Notes: generated by a model from the letters alone, not told the origin. Shown: positions 42,463 through 55,072, numbered from the stretch's first letter. The stretch is 64,000 nucleotides of DNA from Actinomycetota bacterium (GCA_027313705.1 DAHVDE010000065.1:1-64000), one strand, 5' to 3'. Made by a program: numbers and translations.

Positions 42463-42738
42463 ATGCGGTCTACGTCTCTTGCCATGTCCGGGTCCATGAT
42501 CCGTACATGCGTGGGGTGCAGGACGCGTGCCGTCAAGTCCGACTTGCTCCGCGTCGTGGTGGTCGGCGATGAAATCGCCGCCGATCCCTTGGCGCGCAGT
42601 CCAGGCCGGGGGGCATACTTGCATCCCAGTCAGGAATGCTTGGAGCAAGCCAGGCGCCGCCGGGCTTTTCCGCGAGCGTTGCGCGTGACCGGGCCACTGG
42701 CCGATGAAGGGCTTGCCAGGTATCTGTCGCAGGCCTGA
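42463..42738 (+). CDS. ylxR: YlxR-family RNA-binding protein
   Basis: A 91-residue protein of the YlxR/DUF448 family, always found between nusA and infB. The core is MIRTCVGCRTRAVKSDLLRVVV followed by RSPGRGAYLHPSQECLEQARRRRAFPRALR. It is a small RNA-binding and nucleoid-associated protein in other bacteria. Possible starts are 42463, 42484 and 42496, none with a good ribosome site. All include the conserved domain. Confidence 0.88.
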   Translation: MRSTSLAMSGSMIRTCVGCRTRAVKSDLLRVVVVGDEIAADPLARSPGRGAYLHPSQECLEQARRRRAFPRALRVTGPLADEGLARYLSQA

Positions 42739-43163
42739 ATAGTTGCCAGCCCGGGCATAATCGCATAGCCCGCGGACGGGTCACTGGCTTAGTGTTCGCA
42801 CACCGATGTGCTCGCGGCACTTGAGCCTCTGGGCAGGGTCAGGGCGGGTCCAAGCCGTTGCGGGTCGGCCAGCTAGGCCGGCGTGCCGGCCGGCCTGCCC
42901 AAGCCAGCGCGGCGAGCGGGCGGCCTCAAGGCTGCCTCCGCAAGCGGGACTCGGCGGGACAGGAAACGAGCGGCGCGGTATTCGCCCGGCCAGCAGGCCG
43001 GAAGGGTACTCGCCTGAGAGACAGGCCGGAGAGACAGGCTGAGACAGCAATGAGCGCTCGATGAGCAAGCGGCGATGAACAGCAGGAACTGACGCCGGAC
43101 GGAGCATGCGCTGCCCCGTACCGGCTGAGTGGCCCGAGATAACGGGCCGAGGCAGGGAGCGTA
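42739..43163. promoter_or_regulatory. Long infB leader
   Basis: 425 gene-free bases in an otherwise compact operon. G+C-rich dyads are present, for example near 42865-42900 (GGCCGG...CCGGCC type), and GAGACAGGC repeats occur at about 43018-43035. It could carry an infB promoter or structured leader. No known riboswitch was recognised. Confidence 0.45.
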
Positions 43164-46100
43164 GTGGCGAAGGTCCGGGTATACGAGCTCGCTAAGGAGT
43201 TCGGAGTAGAAAGCAAGGCCGTGATGGCCAAGCTTCAGGATATGGGCGAGTTCGTGAGGTCAGCCTCATCGACTATCGAGGCGCCAGTCGTCCGCAGGCT
43301 TAAGGAAGCGTTCGCGACCGAGACAGCGGCGGCGAAGACATCATCATCAGGTCGTGCGGCGGGACAGGCCGACGGTGGCAGGCGCGCAGGCAACGGCCAT
43401 GGGCCGGCTCCGAAGCAAGCCGCGCCGCCGGCCGAAAGTTCCCTGGCGAGCGCGGCCGAACAGGCCAGCGCGGCCGGGTCGGCCACCGAGGCCATGGCCG
43501 CCGCCGAGCAGGCGAGGCCGCAGGCAGAGCCGTCGGCCAGCCAGGCTAGCCAGGCTGAGACGCCTGCCGGCGGCGATGGAACGCACACGGTCACCTCTGG
43601 CGTGCCGCAGGTTCCTTTCAGCCAGCCGGAGCAGGCGCGTCCTGGCGGCGGTGAGTCGCGCGCCCCGCGCGGACCGGTCCCCAGCGCTCCGCGCGGGGTG
43701 GCTGGTCCCTCGGTGCGTCCAAGCCCGCCAGGGCCAAGGCCAGGTCCTGTGCCTGGCGGTACTAAGCCGGTTCCCGCTGTGCCTGCAGCCCCTTCCGTGC
43801 CTGCCGCTCCTTCCGTGCCTGCTGCTTCTGCCGCCGCCCCTTCTGGTCCTGCGGCTCCTTCTGGTCCTGCGGCTCCTTCCGGTCCTGCTGCCCCTACCGC
43901 GCCTTCTGGCGGCGGGGCGACGCCAGGTCCGCGTCCAGGTGCGCCGAGGCCAGGTCCGCGACCTGGCAATAACCCGTTCAGTTCGACGCCGACCGGCATG
44001 GGATCCGCAGGCCGTGGTCCGCGCCCTGGCCAGCAAGGTGGTCAGGGCCAGCAAGGTCCTTCAGGGGCGGCCGGCATGGGCACCGGCGGTCAGGGCGGCC
44101 GGCCAGGTGGTGCCGGAGGCTCCGGCGGTCCGAGGCCTCAGGGCCCGCGTCCTGGCGGCGGTCGTCCTGGTCCAGGTGGCGAGGGCGGGCCGCGTCCTGG
44201 CGGACCGCGTCCCGGCGGTCCGAGGCCAAGTCCGAGCAGCATGCCGCCGCGGCCGTTCAGTGCACGCGGTGGCGGGCCAGGCGGCGCCGGCGGTCCAGGT
44301 GGGCCAGGTGCTGGCACCAGGCCTGGCGGCGGGCGTGGCGGTCCTGGCGCCGGGCGTGGCGGCGCGGGCACCGGCACTGCGGGCGCGCCGCGCACTGGCA
44401 CCGGAGGCCCGGCGAGACCGGGCGGCGGTGGCGGGCGCGGGCGCACCGGCACGCAGGGTGCGTTCGGGCGGCCTGGCGGGCGTCCTTCGCGCGGGCGCAA
44501 GTCGAAGAAGCAGCGCCGTCAAGAGTTCGACAACATGCAGGCGCCTTCGATAGGCGGCGTGTCGGTACCGCGCGGCAACGGCCAGGTGATCAGGCTGTCT
44601 CGTGGTGCCTCGCTGAGCGACTTCGCCGACAAGATCGGGGTCAACCCGGCACTGCTCGTGCAGGCGCTATTTCACCTCGGCGAGATGGTCACGGCCACTC
44701 AGTCGGTAAACGACGAGACGCTGCAGTTGCTCGGCGCGGAACTGAACTTCAACGTGCAGGTGGTTTCTCCGGAAGAAGAGGACCGCGAACTGCTCGAGAC
44801 GTTCGACATCGAGTTCGGCGAGGACGAGGGCGGCGAGGAAGATCTCGTTGCGAGGCCGCCGGTGGTCACCGTCATGGGTCACGTCGACCACGGCAAGACC
44901 AGGCTGCTCGACGCCATCAGGCACACCAACATCGTGGCCCAAGAGGCTGGCGGCATTACCCAGCACATCGGCGCGTACCAGGTCACCACGGAAGTAGACG
45001 GCACGGAGCGCACCATCACCTTCATCGACACTCCTGGTCACGAGGCTTTCACGGCCATGCGTGCTCGCGGTGCCGAGACCACTGACCTGGTTATCTTGGT
45101 GGTGGCGGCTGACGACGGCGTGAAGCCGCAGACAACCGAGGCGCTCAACCACGCGCAGGCGGCCGGCGTGCCGATCGTCGTCGCGGTCAACAAGGTCGAC
45201 AAGGAAGGCGCCGACCCGGCGCGGGTGCGGGCGCAACTGACCGAGTACGGACTCGTCGCCGAGGAATTCGGCGGTCAGTCGCTTTTCGTCGATGTCTCGG
45301 CACGTAATGGCACGGGAATAGCCGAACTGCTCGAGGCAGTGGTGCTCACCGCTGACGCCGAGCTTGACCTGCGCGCCAACCCGCATCAGCAAGCCCAGGG
45401 CGTCGCGATCGAGGCGCACCTCGACAAGGGCCGCGGGCCGGTCGGCACCGTCCTCGTTCAGCGCGGCACGCTCAAGGTTGGCGATTCCATCGTCTGCGGT
45501 GAGGCGCATGGCCGGGTGCGTGCCATGCTCGACGAGAACGGCGACCAGGTCAGTGAGGCACCGCCATCCCGGCCGGTGCAGGTGCTCGGCCTGACCGCGG
45601 TCCCAGACGCGGGGGACAGTTTCCTGGTCGTCAGCGACGACCGGGTGGCCAGGCAGATTGCCGAGCGGCGCGAGGCCAGAGAGCGCACTGCCCAGTTCGC
45701 TCAGCGCAGGCCTCGGGTCACGCTCGAGGATCTCGAGTCCGCGCTCAAGTCAGGTGCCCGCGAGGAACTGCTGCTGATCATCAAGGGTGATGTGAGCGGT
45801 TCGGTCGAGGCGCTTGAAGACGCGCTGCTCAAGATCGATGTCGGCGAGGAAGTGGTGCTGCGCGTCATCGGCCGGGGTGTTGGCGCGATCACGCAGGATG
45901 ACGTCAACCTGGCGATCGCCTCCGACGCGGTGATCATCGGCTTCAACGTGCGGCCGGCCGGCCGGGCGGGCGAGCTTGCACAGCGCGAAGGCGTGGACAT
46001 CAGGTACTACTCGATCATCTACCAGGCGATCGAGGAGATCGAAGCCGCGCTCAAGGGCATGCTCAAGCCTGAGTTCGAGGAAGCGCAGCTCGGCACCGCC

Positions 46101-46373
46101 GAGGTCCGCGAGGTGTTCAGGGTTCCGAGGATCGGAAACGTGGCCGGCTGCATCGTCAGGTCGGGCACGATCACCAGGAACAGCCGTGCTCGCCTCGTCA
46201 GGGATGGCGTCGTGGTGCAGGAGAACCTGAGTATCGAATCGCTGCGCCGGTTCAAGGATGACGCTACCGAGGTCCGCGAAGGCTTCGAGTGCGGCATCGG
46301 AGTCGGTTACGGCGATGTCAAGATCGGCGACGTGATCGAGACCTTCGAGATGCGGGAGAAACCTCGGACGTGA
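43164..46373 (+). CDS. infB: Translation initiation factor IF-2
   Basis: A 1069-residue IF-2, which delivers fMet-tRNA to the 30S subunit using GTP. The N-terminal IF2_N domain ([39 protein letters not shown]) is followed by about 400 residues of Ala/Pro/Gly low complexity (about 50-450) ending in a basic [20 protein letters not shown]. The G domain begins near 570: [14 protein letters not shown] (G1), [10 protein letters not shown] (G2), [15 protein letters not shown] (G3) and NKVDK (G4). IF-2 domains II to IV follow. GTG start. The Gly-rich linker is unusually long even for actinobacteria. Confidence 0.96.
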   Translation: MAKVRVYELAKEFGVESKAVMAKLQDMGEFVRSASSTIEAPVVRRLKEAFATETAAAKTSSSGRAAGQADGGRRAGNGHGPAPKQAAPPAESSLASAAEQASAAGSATEAMAAAEQARPQAEPSASQASQAETPAGGDGTHTVTSGVPQVPFSQPEQARPGGGESRAPRGPVPSAPRGVAGPSVRPSPPGPRPGPVPGGTKPVPAVPAAPSVPAAPSVPAASAAAPSGPAAPSGPAAPSGPAAPTAPSGGGATPGPRPGAPRPGPRPGNNPFSSTPTGMGSAGRGPRPGQQGGQGQQGPSGAAGMGTGGQGGRPGGAGGSGGPRPQGPRPGGGRPGPGGEGGPRPGGPRPGGPRPSPSSMPPRPFSARGGGPGGAGGPGGPGAGTRPGGGRGGPGAGRGGAGTGTAGAPRTGTGGPARPGGGGGRGRTGTQGAFGRPGGRPSRGRKSKKQRRQEFDNMQAPSIGGVSVPRGNGQVIRLSRGASLSDFADKIGVNPALLVQALFHLGEMVTATQSVNDETLQLLGAELNFNVQVVSPEEEDRELLETFDIEFGEDEGGEEDLVARPPVVTVMGHVDHGKTRLLDAIRHTNIVAQEAGGITQHIGAYQVTTEVDGTERTITFIDTPGHEAFTAMRARGAETTDLVILVVAADDGVKPQTTEALNHAQAAGVPIVVAVNKVDKEGADPARVRAQLTEYGLVAEEFGGQSLFVDVSARNGTGIAELLEAVVLTADAELDLRANPHQQAQGVAIEAHLDKGRGPVGTVLVQRGTLKVGDSIVCGEAHGRVRAMLDENGDQVSEAPPSRPVQVLGLTAVPDAGDSFLVVSDDRVARQIAERREARERTAQFAQRRPRVTLEDLESALKSGAREELLLIIKGDVSGSVEALEDALLKIDVGEEVVLRVIGRGVGAITQDDVNLAIASDAVIIGFNVRPAGRAGELAQREGVDIRYYSIIYQAIEEIEAALKGMLKPEFEEAQLGTAEVREVFRVPRIGNVAGCIVRSGTITRNSRARLVRDGVVVQENLSIESLRRFKDDATEVREGFECGIGVGYGDVKIGDVIETFEMREKPRT
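43839..43892. repeat. 18-base tandem repeat in the IF-2 linker
   Basis: Two perfect copies of CCTTCTGGTCCTGCGGCT (43839-43856, 43857-43874) and one degenerate third copy encode repeated PSGPAA. Many similar microsatellite-like units continue to about 44500. Confidence 0.8.
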
Positions 46374-46434
46374 CCGCTGCGCCTTTAGGTTTCGCTGCCA
46401 GGCTCGGGCTGCGGCTGGTTCGGGGGTACTTGTT

Positions 46435-46734
46435 GTGTACGTAGGTGCGCTGACCCTTGATGTACTGCTCGGCGACGTCAGGTCGCTGAAGCAGAAGCGT
46501 TCGGCGGTCAGGCCACTGATCGCCGAGGTACACAGGAAGTTCCCCGGGCTCGCCGTAGCCGAGACCGGCCACCTGGACCTGCACCGCCGTACCGAGATCG
46601 GCGTGGCCGTGGTGACCTCATCGGCAGCGCATGCCGTCGAGATGCTCGAGGCGTGCGAACGATTCGTCGCGGCACGCCCGGAGATCGAGTTGCTGTCGGC
46701 GAGGCAGCGTTTGTTTAGTGATGAGGGGGAGTGA
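46435..46734 (+). CDS. DUF503 family protein
   Basis: A 99-residue protein, start GTG. YVGALTLDVLLGDVRSLKQKRSAVRPLIAEVHRKFPGLAVAETGHLDLHRRTEIGVAVVTS is the full DUF503 pattern. The family is found in the same place next to rbfA in many Gram-positive bacteria and its role is unknown. It ends 4 bases before rbfA starts. Confidence 0.9.
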   Translation: MYVGALTLDVLLGDVRSLKQKRSAVRPLIAEVHRKFPGLAVAETGHLDLHRRTEIGVAVVTSSAAHAVEMLEACERFVAARPEIELLSARQRLFSDEGE

Positions 46735-46738
46735 GCTG

Positions 46739-47179
46739 ATGGATCAGGCGAGGGCCAGACGGCTAGGCGAACGAATTGCCCAGATCGTCGCCGAGATGCT
46801 GGAGCGGCGAGTCAAGGATCCCCGGCTCGGCTTCGTGACGATCACGGACACGCGGGTAACCGGGGACCTGCGTGAAGCTACGGTGTTCTATACCGTTTAC
46901 GGGTCTGCGGATGAGGCCGCGGCCAGTGCGGCGGCCCTGACTAGCGCGACCGGAATCATTCGCGCTGAGGTTGGCAGGCAAACCGGCCTCAAGCACACGC
47001 CATCGATCACCTTCGAACGCGATTCCCTTCCTGAGGGCGCCAAGTCGATCGAGGATCTGGTGACCAAGGCAAGGCAGGCCGATGCCGAACTGGCCGCGTC
47101 GCGGGTTGGGGCGGCATACGCGGGGGAGCGGAACCCTTATCGCACTGCGGACGAGTCCGACGAAGGTGATGAGTTATGA
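46739..47179 (+). CDS. rbfA: Ribosome-binding factor A
   Basis: A 146-residue KH-type protein needed for late 16S/30S maturation. RARRLGERIAQIVAEMLERRVKDPRLGFVTITDTRVTGDLREATVFYTV is diagnostic, followed by TPSITFERDSLPEGAKSIEDLV. The true start (ATG 46739) lies just after the DUF503 stop, and the frame is open further upstream inside that gene. Its TGA overlaps the truB ATG (ATGA). Confidence 0.95.
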   Translation: MDQARARRLGERIAQIVAEMLERRVKDPRLGFVTITDTRVTGDLREATVFYTVYGSADEAAASAAALTSATGIIRAEVGRQTGLKHTPSITFERDSLPEGAKSIEDLVTKARQADAELAASRVGAAYAGERNPYRTADESDEGDEL

Positions 47180-48240
47180 CTACGCATGCTAGGCAACAGC
47201 GCGCCGGGGACCTTCCTTTAGTGTCGGCTTCAGGGCTGGTGCTGGTCGACAAATCGCCAGGGATGACTTCGCATGACGTCGTGGCGCGGATCAGGAGGCT
47301 GGCAGACACCAGGCGGGTCGGCCACGCGGGGACTCTTGACCCGATGGCCACCGGCGTCCTTGTGATCGGCATCGAGAAGGCGACCAGGCTGCTCGGGCAC
47401 CTGGCACTGACCGAGAAGGACTATTCGGCGACGATCAGGCTCGGGCAGGCGACGGTCACCGACGACGCCGAAGGCGTCGTGCTCGCGACCGCGCCGCACG
47501 CAAGGCAGGCTTCCGCGATCACGGAATCTGAGCTCCTGGCCGGCTTGCGCGCGCTGACCGGTGAGATCAGGCAGGTTCCGCCCAAGGTCAGCGCGATCAA
47601 GGTCAACGGCCAGCGTGCCTACCACCTGACCAGGTCGGGAGCGGCGCCAGAGCTGAAAGCCAGGACCGTGACTGTCTGGCGGCTCGAGCCGGTCGCCTTC
47701 CGGCCGGCCGGCGAACTGCTGGATGTCGACGTCCTTGTGACCTGTTCGAGCGGCACCTACATCCGTGCTATCGCCAGGGATCTAGGTGCCGCGCTTGGCA
47801 CCGGTGGTCATCTGACTGCCTTGCGCCGGACCAGGGTAGGGCCGTACCAGGTGGCGGAGGCGCGGACGCTTGGCCAATTGTCCGAGCGGTTCGAGTTCGT
47901 CCCGCTGGCAAGCGCGGCTGCCGCCGCGTTTCCCAGCATGCGGCTGAGCGCCGAGCAGGCGAGGCTGGTGTCGCACGGGGTCCGGCTGCGGCTGCCTGAA
48001 CTGGTGGCGGGGACGGCGGCGAGTTCAGCGTCAGGCTCGGCCGAGCCTGGCCTGGCTGAGCCTGACCCGGCTGGGCCTGACCCGGCTGGGCCTGGCCTGG
48101 CCGAGCCCGAAGTGGCGGCTGCTGGTGAGGCTGACGTGCCTGGCCAGCCGATAGCGGCTTTCGGGCCTGATGGTGAGCTCGTCGCCTTGATGGCTGAGCG
48201 TGACGCTGAACTGAGGCCGCTTGCCGTGTTCGCTCCTTAG
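47176..48240 (+). CDS. truB: tRNA pseudouridine(55) synthase TruB
   Basis: A 354-residue enzyme that makes pseudouridine 55 in the T loop of tRNAs. GLVLVDKSPGMTSHDVV and the catalytic Asp in GHAGTLDPMATGVLVIG (about residue 56) are present. Further blocks are YSATIRLGQATVTDDAEG, QVPPKVSAIKVNGQRAYHLTR and SSGTYIRAIARDLG. The C-terminal part contains a Pro/Gly/Ala insert (AEPDPAGPDPAGPGLAEPE) made by a 15-base tandem repeat. Confidence 0.95.
   Translation: MTTHARQQRAGDLPLVSASGLVLVDKSPGMTSHDVVARIRRLADTRRVGHAGTLDPMATGVLVIGIEKATRLLGHLALTEKDYSATIRLGQATVTDDAEGVVLATAPHARQASAITESELLAGLRALTGEIRQVPPKVSAIKVNGQRAYHLTRSGAAPELKARTVTVWRLEPVAFRPAGELLDVDVLVTCSSGTYIRAIARDLGAALGTGGHLTALRRTRVGPYQVAEARTLGQLSERFEFVPLASAAAAAFPSMRLSAEQARLVSHGVRLRLPELVAGTAASSASGSAEPGLAEPDPAGPDPAGPGLAEPEVAAAGEADVPGQPIAAFGPDGELVALMAERDAELRPLAVFAP
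48061..48090. repeat. 15-base tandem repeat in truB
   Basis: CCTGACCCGGCTGGG occurs twice head-to-tail (48061-48075, 48076-48090), encoding repeated PDPAG in a linker near the C-terminus. Related GCCTGGCCTGG motifs flank it. Confidence 0.85.
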
Positions 48241-48357
48241 CCGGGGATGCCGGGTTATCCAGCCGTTTGGCCATGGCAGGCTTGGTCTGGCAAGGACCAA
48301 CGGGGTCGCGGCGCGTGATGCGGGCATCATCGTGGCGTGCGAGTGGAGGGAAATCCG

Positions 48358-49308
48358 GTGTACCGCTGGAATGGCCTGCGTGAGGTGCCTGCGGACTGGG
48401 GCAGGTGCGTCGTCACGATCGGGGTGTTCGACGGAGTGCACCGCGGTCACCAGATCATCTTGGCGCAAGTGGCGCAAGCGGGTGCCAGGCTCGGCCTGCC
48501 GCTCGCCGTGGTGACCTTCGACCCGCATCCCGACGAGGTGATCAGGCCGGGTTCGCATCCGCCGTTGCTTTGCAGCGTGCGCTACCGCACTGAGCTGCTC
48601 GGTCGGTTCGGTGCAGCGGCCGTCTGCGTGCTGCCGTTCAGCCTTGAGTTCTCTCGGTTGCCTGCGCAGGACTTCGTCAAGTCTGTGCTTGCCGACGGCC
48701 TGCACGCGGCGGCGGTCGTGGTCGGCGAGGATTTCAGGTTCGGGTACCGGGCATCAGGGAACGTGTCGCTGCTCGGTGAACTAGGCGAGAAGTACGACTT
48801 CGTGGCCGTGGGCGTGCCGCTGGTGACCGAGCACGGGCTCACTGTCTCTTCGAGCCTGATCAGGGGGCTGCTGTCGGAGGGGAAGGTCGCGGCGGCGGCG
48901 GTCGAGCTCGGGCGCCCGCACCGGGTCGAAGGCGTGGTCGTGCGCGGCAAGCAGCGCGGGCGGGCGCTCGGCTTCCCTACCGCGAACGCGGAGCCGCCAC
49001 CGCATACCGCGATCCCAGGCGACGGTGTCTACGCGGGCTGGCTCGCTGCGCTTGACGCTCAGGGAGCCGAACACGAGCGGTGGCCTGCCGCTATCTCTGT
49101 CGGCACCAACCCGACGTTCGAGGGCGGCGCCAGAGCCGTCGAGGCTTACGCGCTAGACCGGGACGACCTGGACCTGTACGGGGTGCACGTGGCGGTGGAA
49201 TTCGCCGTGCGGCTGCGTGGCCAGGTCCGGTTCGCCTCGGTGGCCGATCTGGTCAGCCAGATGACCGAGGATGTGGCCGCGGCGGCGAAGGTACTCGCGG
49301 CGCCATAG
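48358..49308 (+). CDS. ribF: Bifunctional riboflavin kinase/FAD synthetase
   Basis: A 316-residue enzyme making FMN and FAD. The N-terminal nucleotidyltransferase domain shows TIGVFDGVHRGHQIILAQV and VVGEDFRFGYRASGNVSLL. SSSLIRGLLSEGKVAAAAVELGRPHRVEGVVVRGKQRGRALGFPTAN spans into the C-terminal kinase domain, and SVGTNPTFEGGARAVEAYAL follows. The GTG at 48358 has GGAGGG seven bases upstream, better than the GTG at 48337. It follows truB after 117 bases. Confidence 0.95.
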   Translation: MYRWNGLREVPADWGRCVVTIGVFDGVHRGHQIILAQVAQAGARLGLPLAVVTFDPHPDEVIRPGSHPPLLCSVRYRTELLGRFGAAAVCVLPFSLEFSRLPAQDFVKSVLADGLHAAAVVVGEDFRFGYRASGNVSLLGELGEKYDFVAVGVPLVTEHGLTVSSSLIRGLLSEGKVAAAAVELGRPHRVEGVVVRGKQRGRALGFPTANAEPPPHTAIPGDGVYAGWLAALDAQGAEHERWPAAISVGTNPTFEGGARAVEAYALDRDDLDLYGVHVAVEFAVRLRGQVRFASVADLVSQMTEDVAAAAKVLAAP

Positions 49309-49470
49309 CGGCCAGGCGCGCTCGGGGCGTACCTGAGGCGAAGGACCGTACGGGCGACTCACGTTGCGTGGTAACGTGACAGCGGCCGAAGTATCAGGCC
49401 CAGTCAGCTGCGCCCTCATGCGGCTGATTCTCGACTCGAACGTGGCTACTAACGAAAAAGAAGGAACAAC

Positions 49471-49740
49471 GTGCCGCTCGATACCGAAGTCAAGAAGGAG
49501 ATCATCGCCGCGCACGCGACCAGTGAGGGTGACACCGGTTCGCCGGAAGTCCAGGTCGCATTGCTGACGAAGCGAATCAACGGTCTCACCGAGCACCTCA
49601 AGGTGCACAAGCATGACCACCACAGCCGCCGCGGTCTGCTGTTGCTAGTTGGCCGTCGCCGTCGGCTGCTCCAGTACCTGTCGCGTGAGGACATCAGCAG
49701 GTACCGCGCGCTGATAGAAAGGCTCGGCTTGCGCAGGTAG
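49471..49740 (+). CDS. rpsO: 30S ribosomal protein S15
   Basis: An 89-residue S15, a primary 16S rRNA binder of the central domain. [71 protein letters not shown] is complete and of normal length. GTG start with AAGGA nine bases upstream. The S15 gene commonly precedes pnp, as here. Confidence 0.97.
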   Translation: MPLDTEVKKEIIAAHATSEGDTGSPEVQVALLTKRINGLTEHLKVHKHDHHSRRGLLLLVGRRRRLLQYLSREDISRYRALIERLGLRR

Positions 49741-50130
49741 GGCCGGTCGCCTTCGACGTATCGCTGCCTGTCGGCCGGTGGCGCTACATTAGGTCATGGT
49801 GGCCCGCGCTCGGTGCATGGGACAAGATGACAGCACCAGCGGGAAAACTAAATATATATTTCGACAAATAGAGTACCGGTAACGCGGACTCACTAGCAGG
49901 AAACGTCCCGCGGCCCCGGCCCGGAGCGCTCAGTGTGCCTGAGGGCCGGTCCTCGGTAGTGGTTCTCGGATTCGCGGATCTAGCGCGGTAGCGTAGGACA
50001 GGCGGACCGAGGACTTCGATCGAAGACCGGTCGGCGGCTAGCACCCAGCTGATGCTGGGGCAGCGGCCTGGCAATAGCACTCCGCAGGCGGCGGGCTGAC
50101 GCGGGACCTCATCTGAGGAGGTCTCACCCG
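49741..50130 (+). promoter_or_regulatory. Structured rpsO-pnp intergenic region and pnp leader
   Basis: 390 bases. An A+T-rich tract (AAATATATATTT around 49850) is unusual in this genome and may hold a pnp promoter. Downstream are the palindrome CTTCGATCGAAG (50014-50025), a hairpin CCCAG-6-CTGGG (50044-50059) and a hairpin pairing the ribosome site. In other bacteria PNPase represses its own message through a cleaved leader stem, and this layout would suit that. Confidence 0.55.
50105..50123 (+). promoter_or_regulatory. Hairpin sequestering the pnp Shine-Dalgarno sequence
   Basis: GACCTC (50105-50110) pairs perfectly with GAGGTC (50118-50123) around a 7-base loop. The GAGGAGGT ribosome site of pnp (ATG at 50131) overlaps the 3' arm. 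Confidence 0.65.
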
Positions 50131-52490
50131 ATGGAGGGTGTACATAGTTCAGTAGCCGTCATTGACAATGGCGCGTTCGGCCAGCAGAACATCAGGTTCG
50201 AAACCGGCAGGCTGGCAAAGCAGGCATCAGGCTCCGCCGTCGTCTACCTGGACGAGGAGACCATGGTGCTCTCCGCTACCACGGTCTCTAAGAATCCCAA
50301 GGAGAATCTGGATTTCTTCCCGCTCACCGTGGACGTGGAGGAGCGGATGTATGCGGCAGGCCGCATCCCCGGCTCCTTCTTCCGCCGCGAGGGCCGGCCG
50401 TCTGAGGACGCGATCCTCACCTGCAGGCTGATCGACAGGCCGCTGCGCCCGTCCTTCGTCAAGGGCCTGCGCAACGAGGTGCAGATCGTCGAGACGGTCA
50501 TGGCGCTGCATCCCGATCACCTCTACGACGTGGTCGCGATCAACGCCGCGTCGCTGTCGACGCAGCTTGCCGGCCTGCCCTTCTCCGGGCCGATCGGCGG
50601 TACCAGGGTGGCGCTGATCAAGGGCCAGTGGGTAGCTTTCCCGACCTACAGCCAGCTTGAGGATGCCACTTTCGACATGGTCGTGGCCGGCCGGGTGCTC
50701 CCGGACGGCGATGTGGCGATCATGATGGTCGAGGCCGAGTCCACGCCGAGCACGCTCAGGCTGCTTGCCGATGCCGTCAGTGGCGCGGTCGCGCCGACCG
50801 AGGACGTGGTCGCCGAGGGTCTTGAGGCGGCCAAGCCGTTCATCAGGGCGCTCTGCGAGGCCCAGTCGACGGTCGCCGCGCAGGCCGCCAAGGAGACCGG
50901 CACGTATCCGACCTTCGCTGACTACAGCCAGGAGGTCTACGAGGCACTCGCCGCTGACGCCGCGACCGAACTTGCCGCCGCGCTGACGATCGCGGGTAAG
51001 CAGGAGCGCGGTGCGGAGACCGACCGGATTCAGGCGGCAGTCACCGAGCGGCTTGGCGCGAAATTCGAAGGCAGGGAGGGCGAGATCGCGGCCGCCTTCC
51101 GTTCCCTGACCAAGAAGCTGGTGCGGGAACGCATCATCGCCGAAGGCAAGCGAATCGACGGACGCGGCCTGGCCGACATCAGGCAGTTGTCCGCCGAGGC
51201 TGGCGTGCTGCCTCGGGTGCACGGCTCTGCCTTGTTCGAGCGCGGCGAGACCCAGGTACTCGGCGTCACGACGCTGAACATGCTCCGGATGGAGCAGATG
51301 ATCGACACGCTGAACCCCGAGCGCACCAAGCGCTACATGCACAACTACAACATGCCGCCATACTCGACCGGCGAGACTGGCAGGGTCGGCTCTCCCAAGC
51401 GGCGTGAGATCGGGCACGGGGCGCTCGCCGAGCGGGCACTCGTGCCTGTCCTGCCGACGCGCGAGGAGTTCCCCTACGCGATCCGTCAGGTCTCTGAGGC
51501 GATCGGCTCCAACGGCTCGACCTCCATGGGCTCGGTCTGCGCTTCCACGATGGCACTTCTCGACGCAGGCGTTCCGCTCAAGGACATGGTGGCAGGCATC
51601 GCCATGGGCCTGATCCACGAGGGCGGCAGCTACGTCACGCTGACCGACATCCTGGGCGCGGAGGACGCGTTCGGTGACATGGACTTCAAGGTGGCGGGAA
51701 CCAAGGACGTAATCACCGCCCTCCAGCTTGACACCAAGCTTGACGGTATCCCGGCATCCGTGCTCGCCGCCGCGCTCATGCAGGCGCGGGACGCCAGGCT
51801 GACGATTCTCGGCGTGATGGCCGAGGCGATCAGCACCCCGGCCGACATGAGCGACAACGCGCCGCGGATCATCACGGTCAAGGTTCCTGTTGACAAGATC
51901 GGCGAGGTCATCGGCCCGAAGGGCAAGATGATCAACTCGATCCAGGAGGACACCGGTGCCGAGATCACGATCGAGGACGACGGCACGATCTACATCGGCG
52001 CCACCAATGGCACCTCGGCGGAGGCGGCACGCACCGCGATCAACGCGATCGCGAACCCGCATGTGCCTGAGGTTGGTGAGCGGTTCCTCGGCACCGTGGT
52101 GAAGACCACGGCGTTCGGCGCGTTCGTCTCGCTGCTGCCAGGCAAGGACGGCCTGCTGCACATTACGCAGATCAGGAAGTTGCACGGCGGGGCGAGGATC
52201 GAGAGCGTGGACGATGTCATGAAGGTCGGTGACAAGATCCAGGTCGAGATCCGTGAGGTCGCGGACAACAGCAAGCTCTCGCTCGTGCCTGTCGAGGTAA
52301 TCGAGCGCGAGGCGGCTGGCGAGGACCTGGGCGGCAGCCGGGAGGAGAACCGCGGCGAGCACGGCGATCGTGATCACGGCGACCGCGGCGACCGCGGCAG
52401 GGACCGCGGTGACCGGGGTCGCGGTCGCGGCGAACGCGGCGGCGGTGACCACCACAGAACCCGGCATCGCGATCGCGAGTCCGGCAACTC

Positions 52491-52494
<4 letters not shown>
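50131..52494 (+). CDS. pnp: Polyribonucleotide nucleotidyltransferase (PNPase/GPSI)
   Basis: A 787-residue phosphorolytic 3'-5' exoribonuclease. Two RNase PH domains (first: [43 protein letters not shown]; second: [55 protein letters not shown] and the [30 protein letters not shown] core) are followed by KH ([27 protein letters not shown]) and S1 ([25 protein letters not shown]) domains. The last 50 residues form an Arg/Asp/Gly tail ([22 protein letters not shown]), which may add RNA binding. Overlaps the protease gene by ATGA. Confidence 0.97.
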
Positions 52495-54574
<2,080 letters not shown>

Positions 54575-54676
54575 TCTTGAACGGCGGCTTACTGGTTGCC
54601 GCCGCCGTGGCCGGGTAGGCAGTATGAACGGCTGCTTCGACTATCCGAGCTGCGGCGGTTTTGGGGGACTGGCGGC

Positions 54677-55072
54677 ATGCGCGTGATACTCAACGTGATC
54701 TGGCTCGTGCTCTGCGGGTTCTGGCTGGCGATTCTCTACGCGCTAGCCGGCCTGGTGGCCTTCGTGCTGATCATTACCATTCCCTTTGGCATCGCGGCGT
54801 TCCGGATCTCGAACTATGTGCTCTGGCCGTTCGGCCGCACGATCGCGCCGAAGGAGAGCGCCGGAGTCGGATCGCTCATCGGCAACATCATCTGGATCAT
54901 CCTCTTCGGCTGGTGGCTAGCGATCGGCCACCTGATCACCGGAATCGCCTTGTGCGTCACTATCATCGGGATTCCGCTTGGCTTGGCCAACTTCAAGCTG
55001 ATCCCGATCTCGCTCATGCCGCTCGGCGTGCGCATCGTGCCTTCTGATCAGGTTAGTCCGTATGCGTTCTAG
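54677..55072 (+). CDS. YccF domain inner membrane protein
   Basis: A 131-residue protein with two YccF repeats: LNVIWLVLCGFWLAILYALAGLVAFVLIITIPFGIAAFRISNYVLWPFGR and LIGNIIWIILFGWWLAIGHLITGIALCVTIIGIPLGLANFKLIPISLMPLG. Each is a membrane hairpin followed by an amphipathic stretch. Function unknown. The frame extends to 54596, but the ATG at 54677 starts the first repeat. Its TAG stop is inside a CTAG shared with the convergent helicase stop. Confidence 0.9.
   Translation: MRVILNVIWLVLCGFWLAILYALAGLVAFVLIITIPFGIAAFRISNYVLWPFGRTIAPKESAGVGSLIGNIIWIILFGWWLAIGHLITGIALCVTIIGIPLGLANFKLIPISLMPLGVRIVPSDQVSPYAF

Noticed and set aside
42858-43064. Possible small gene in the infB leader
   Set aside because: Arg/Gly-rich frame without a ribosome site; composition matches random high-G+C DNA.
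43600-44500. Repeat-rich tract considered as a CRISPR-like array
   Set aside because: Units are short, contiguous, in frame and lie inside infB; there are no spacers.
50227-52467. Long open frame on the minus strand opposite pnp
   Set aside because: Antisense shadow caused by high G+C third positions; composition rich in Arg/His/Asp with no domain, while pnp on the plus strand is complete.
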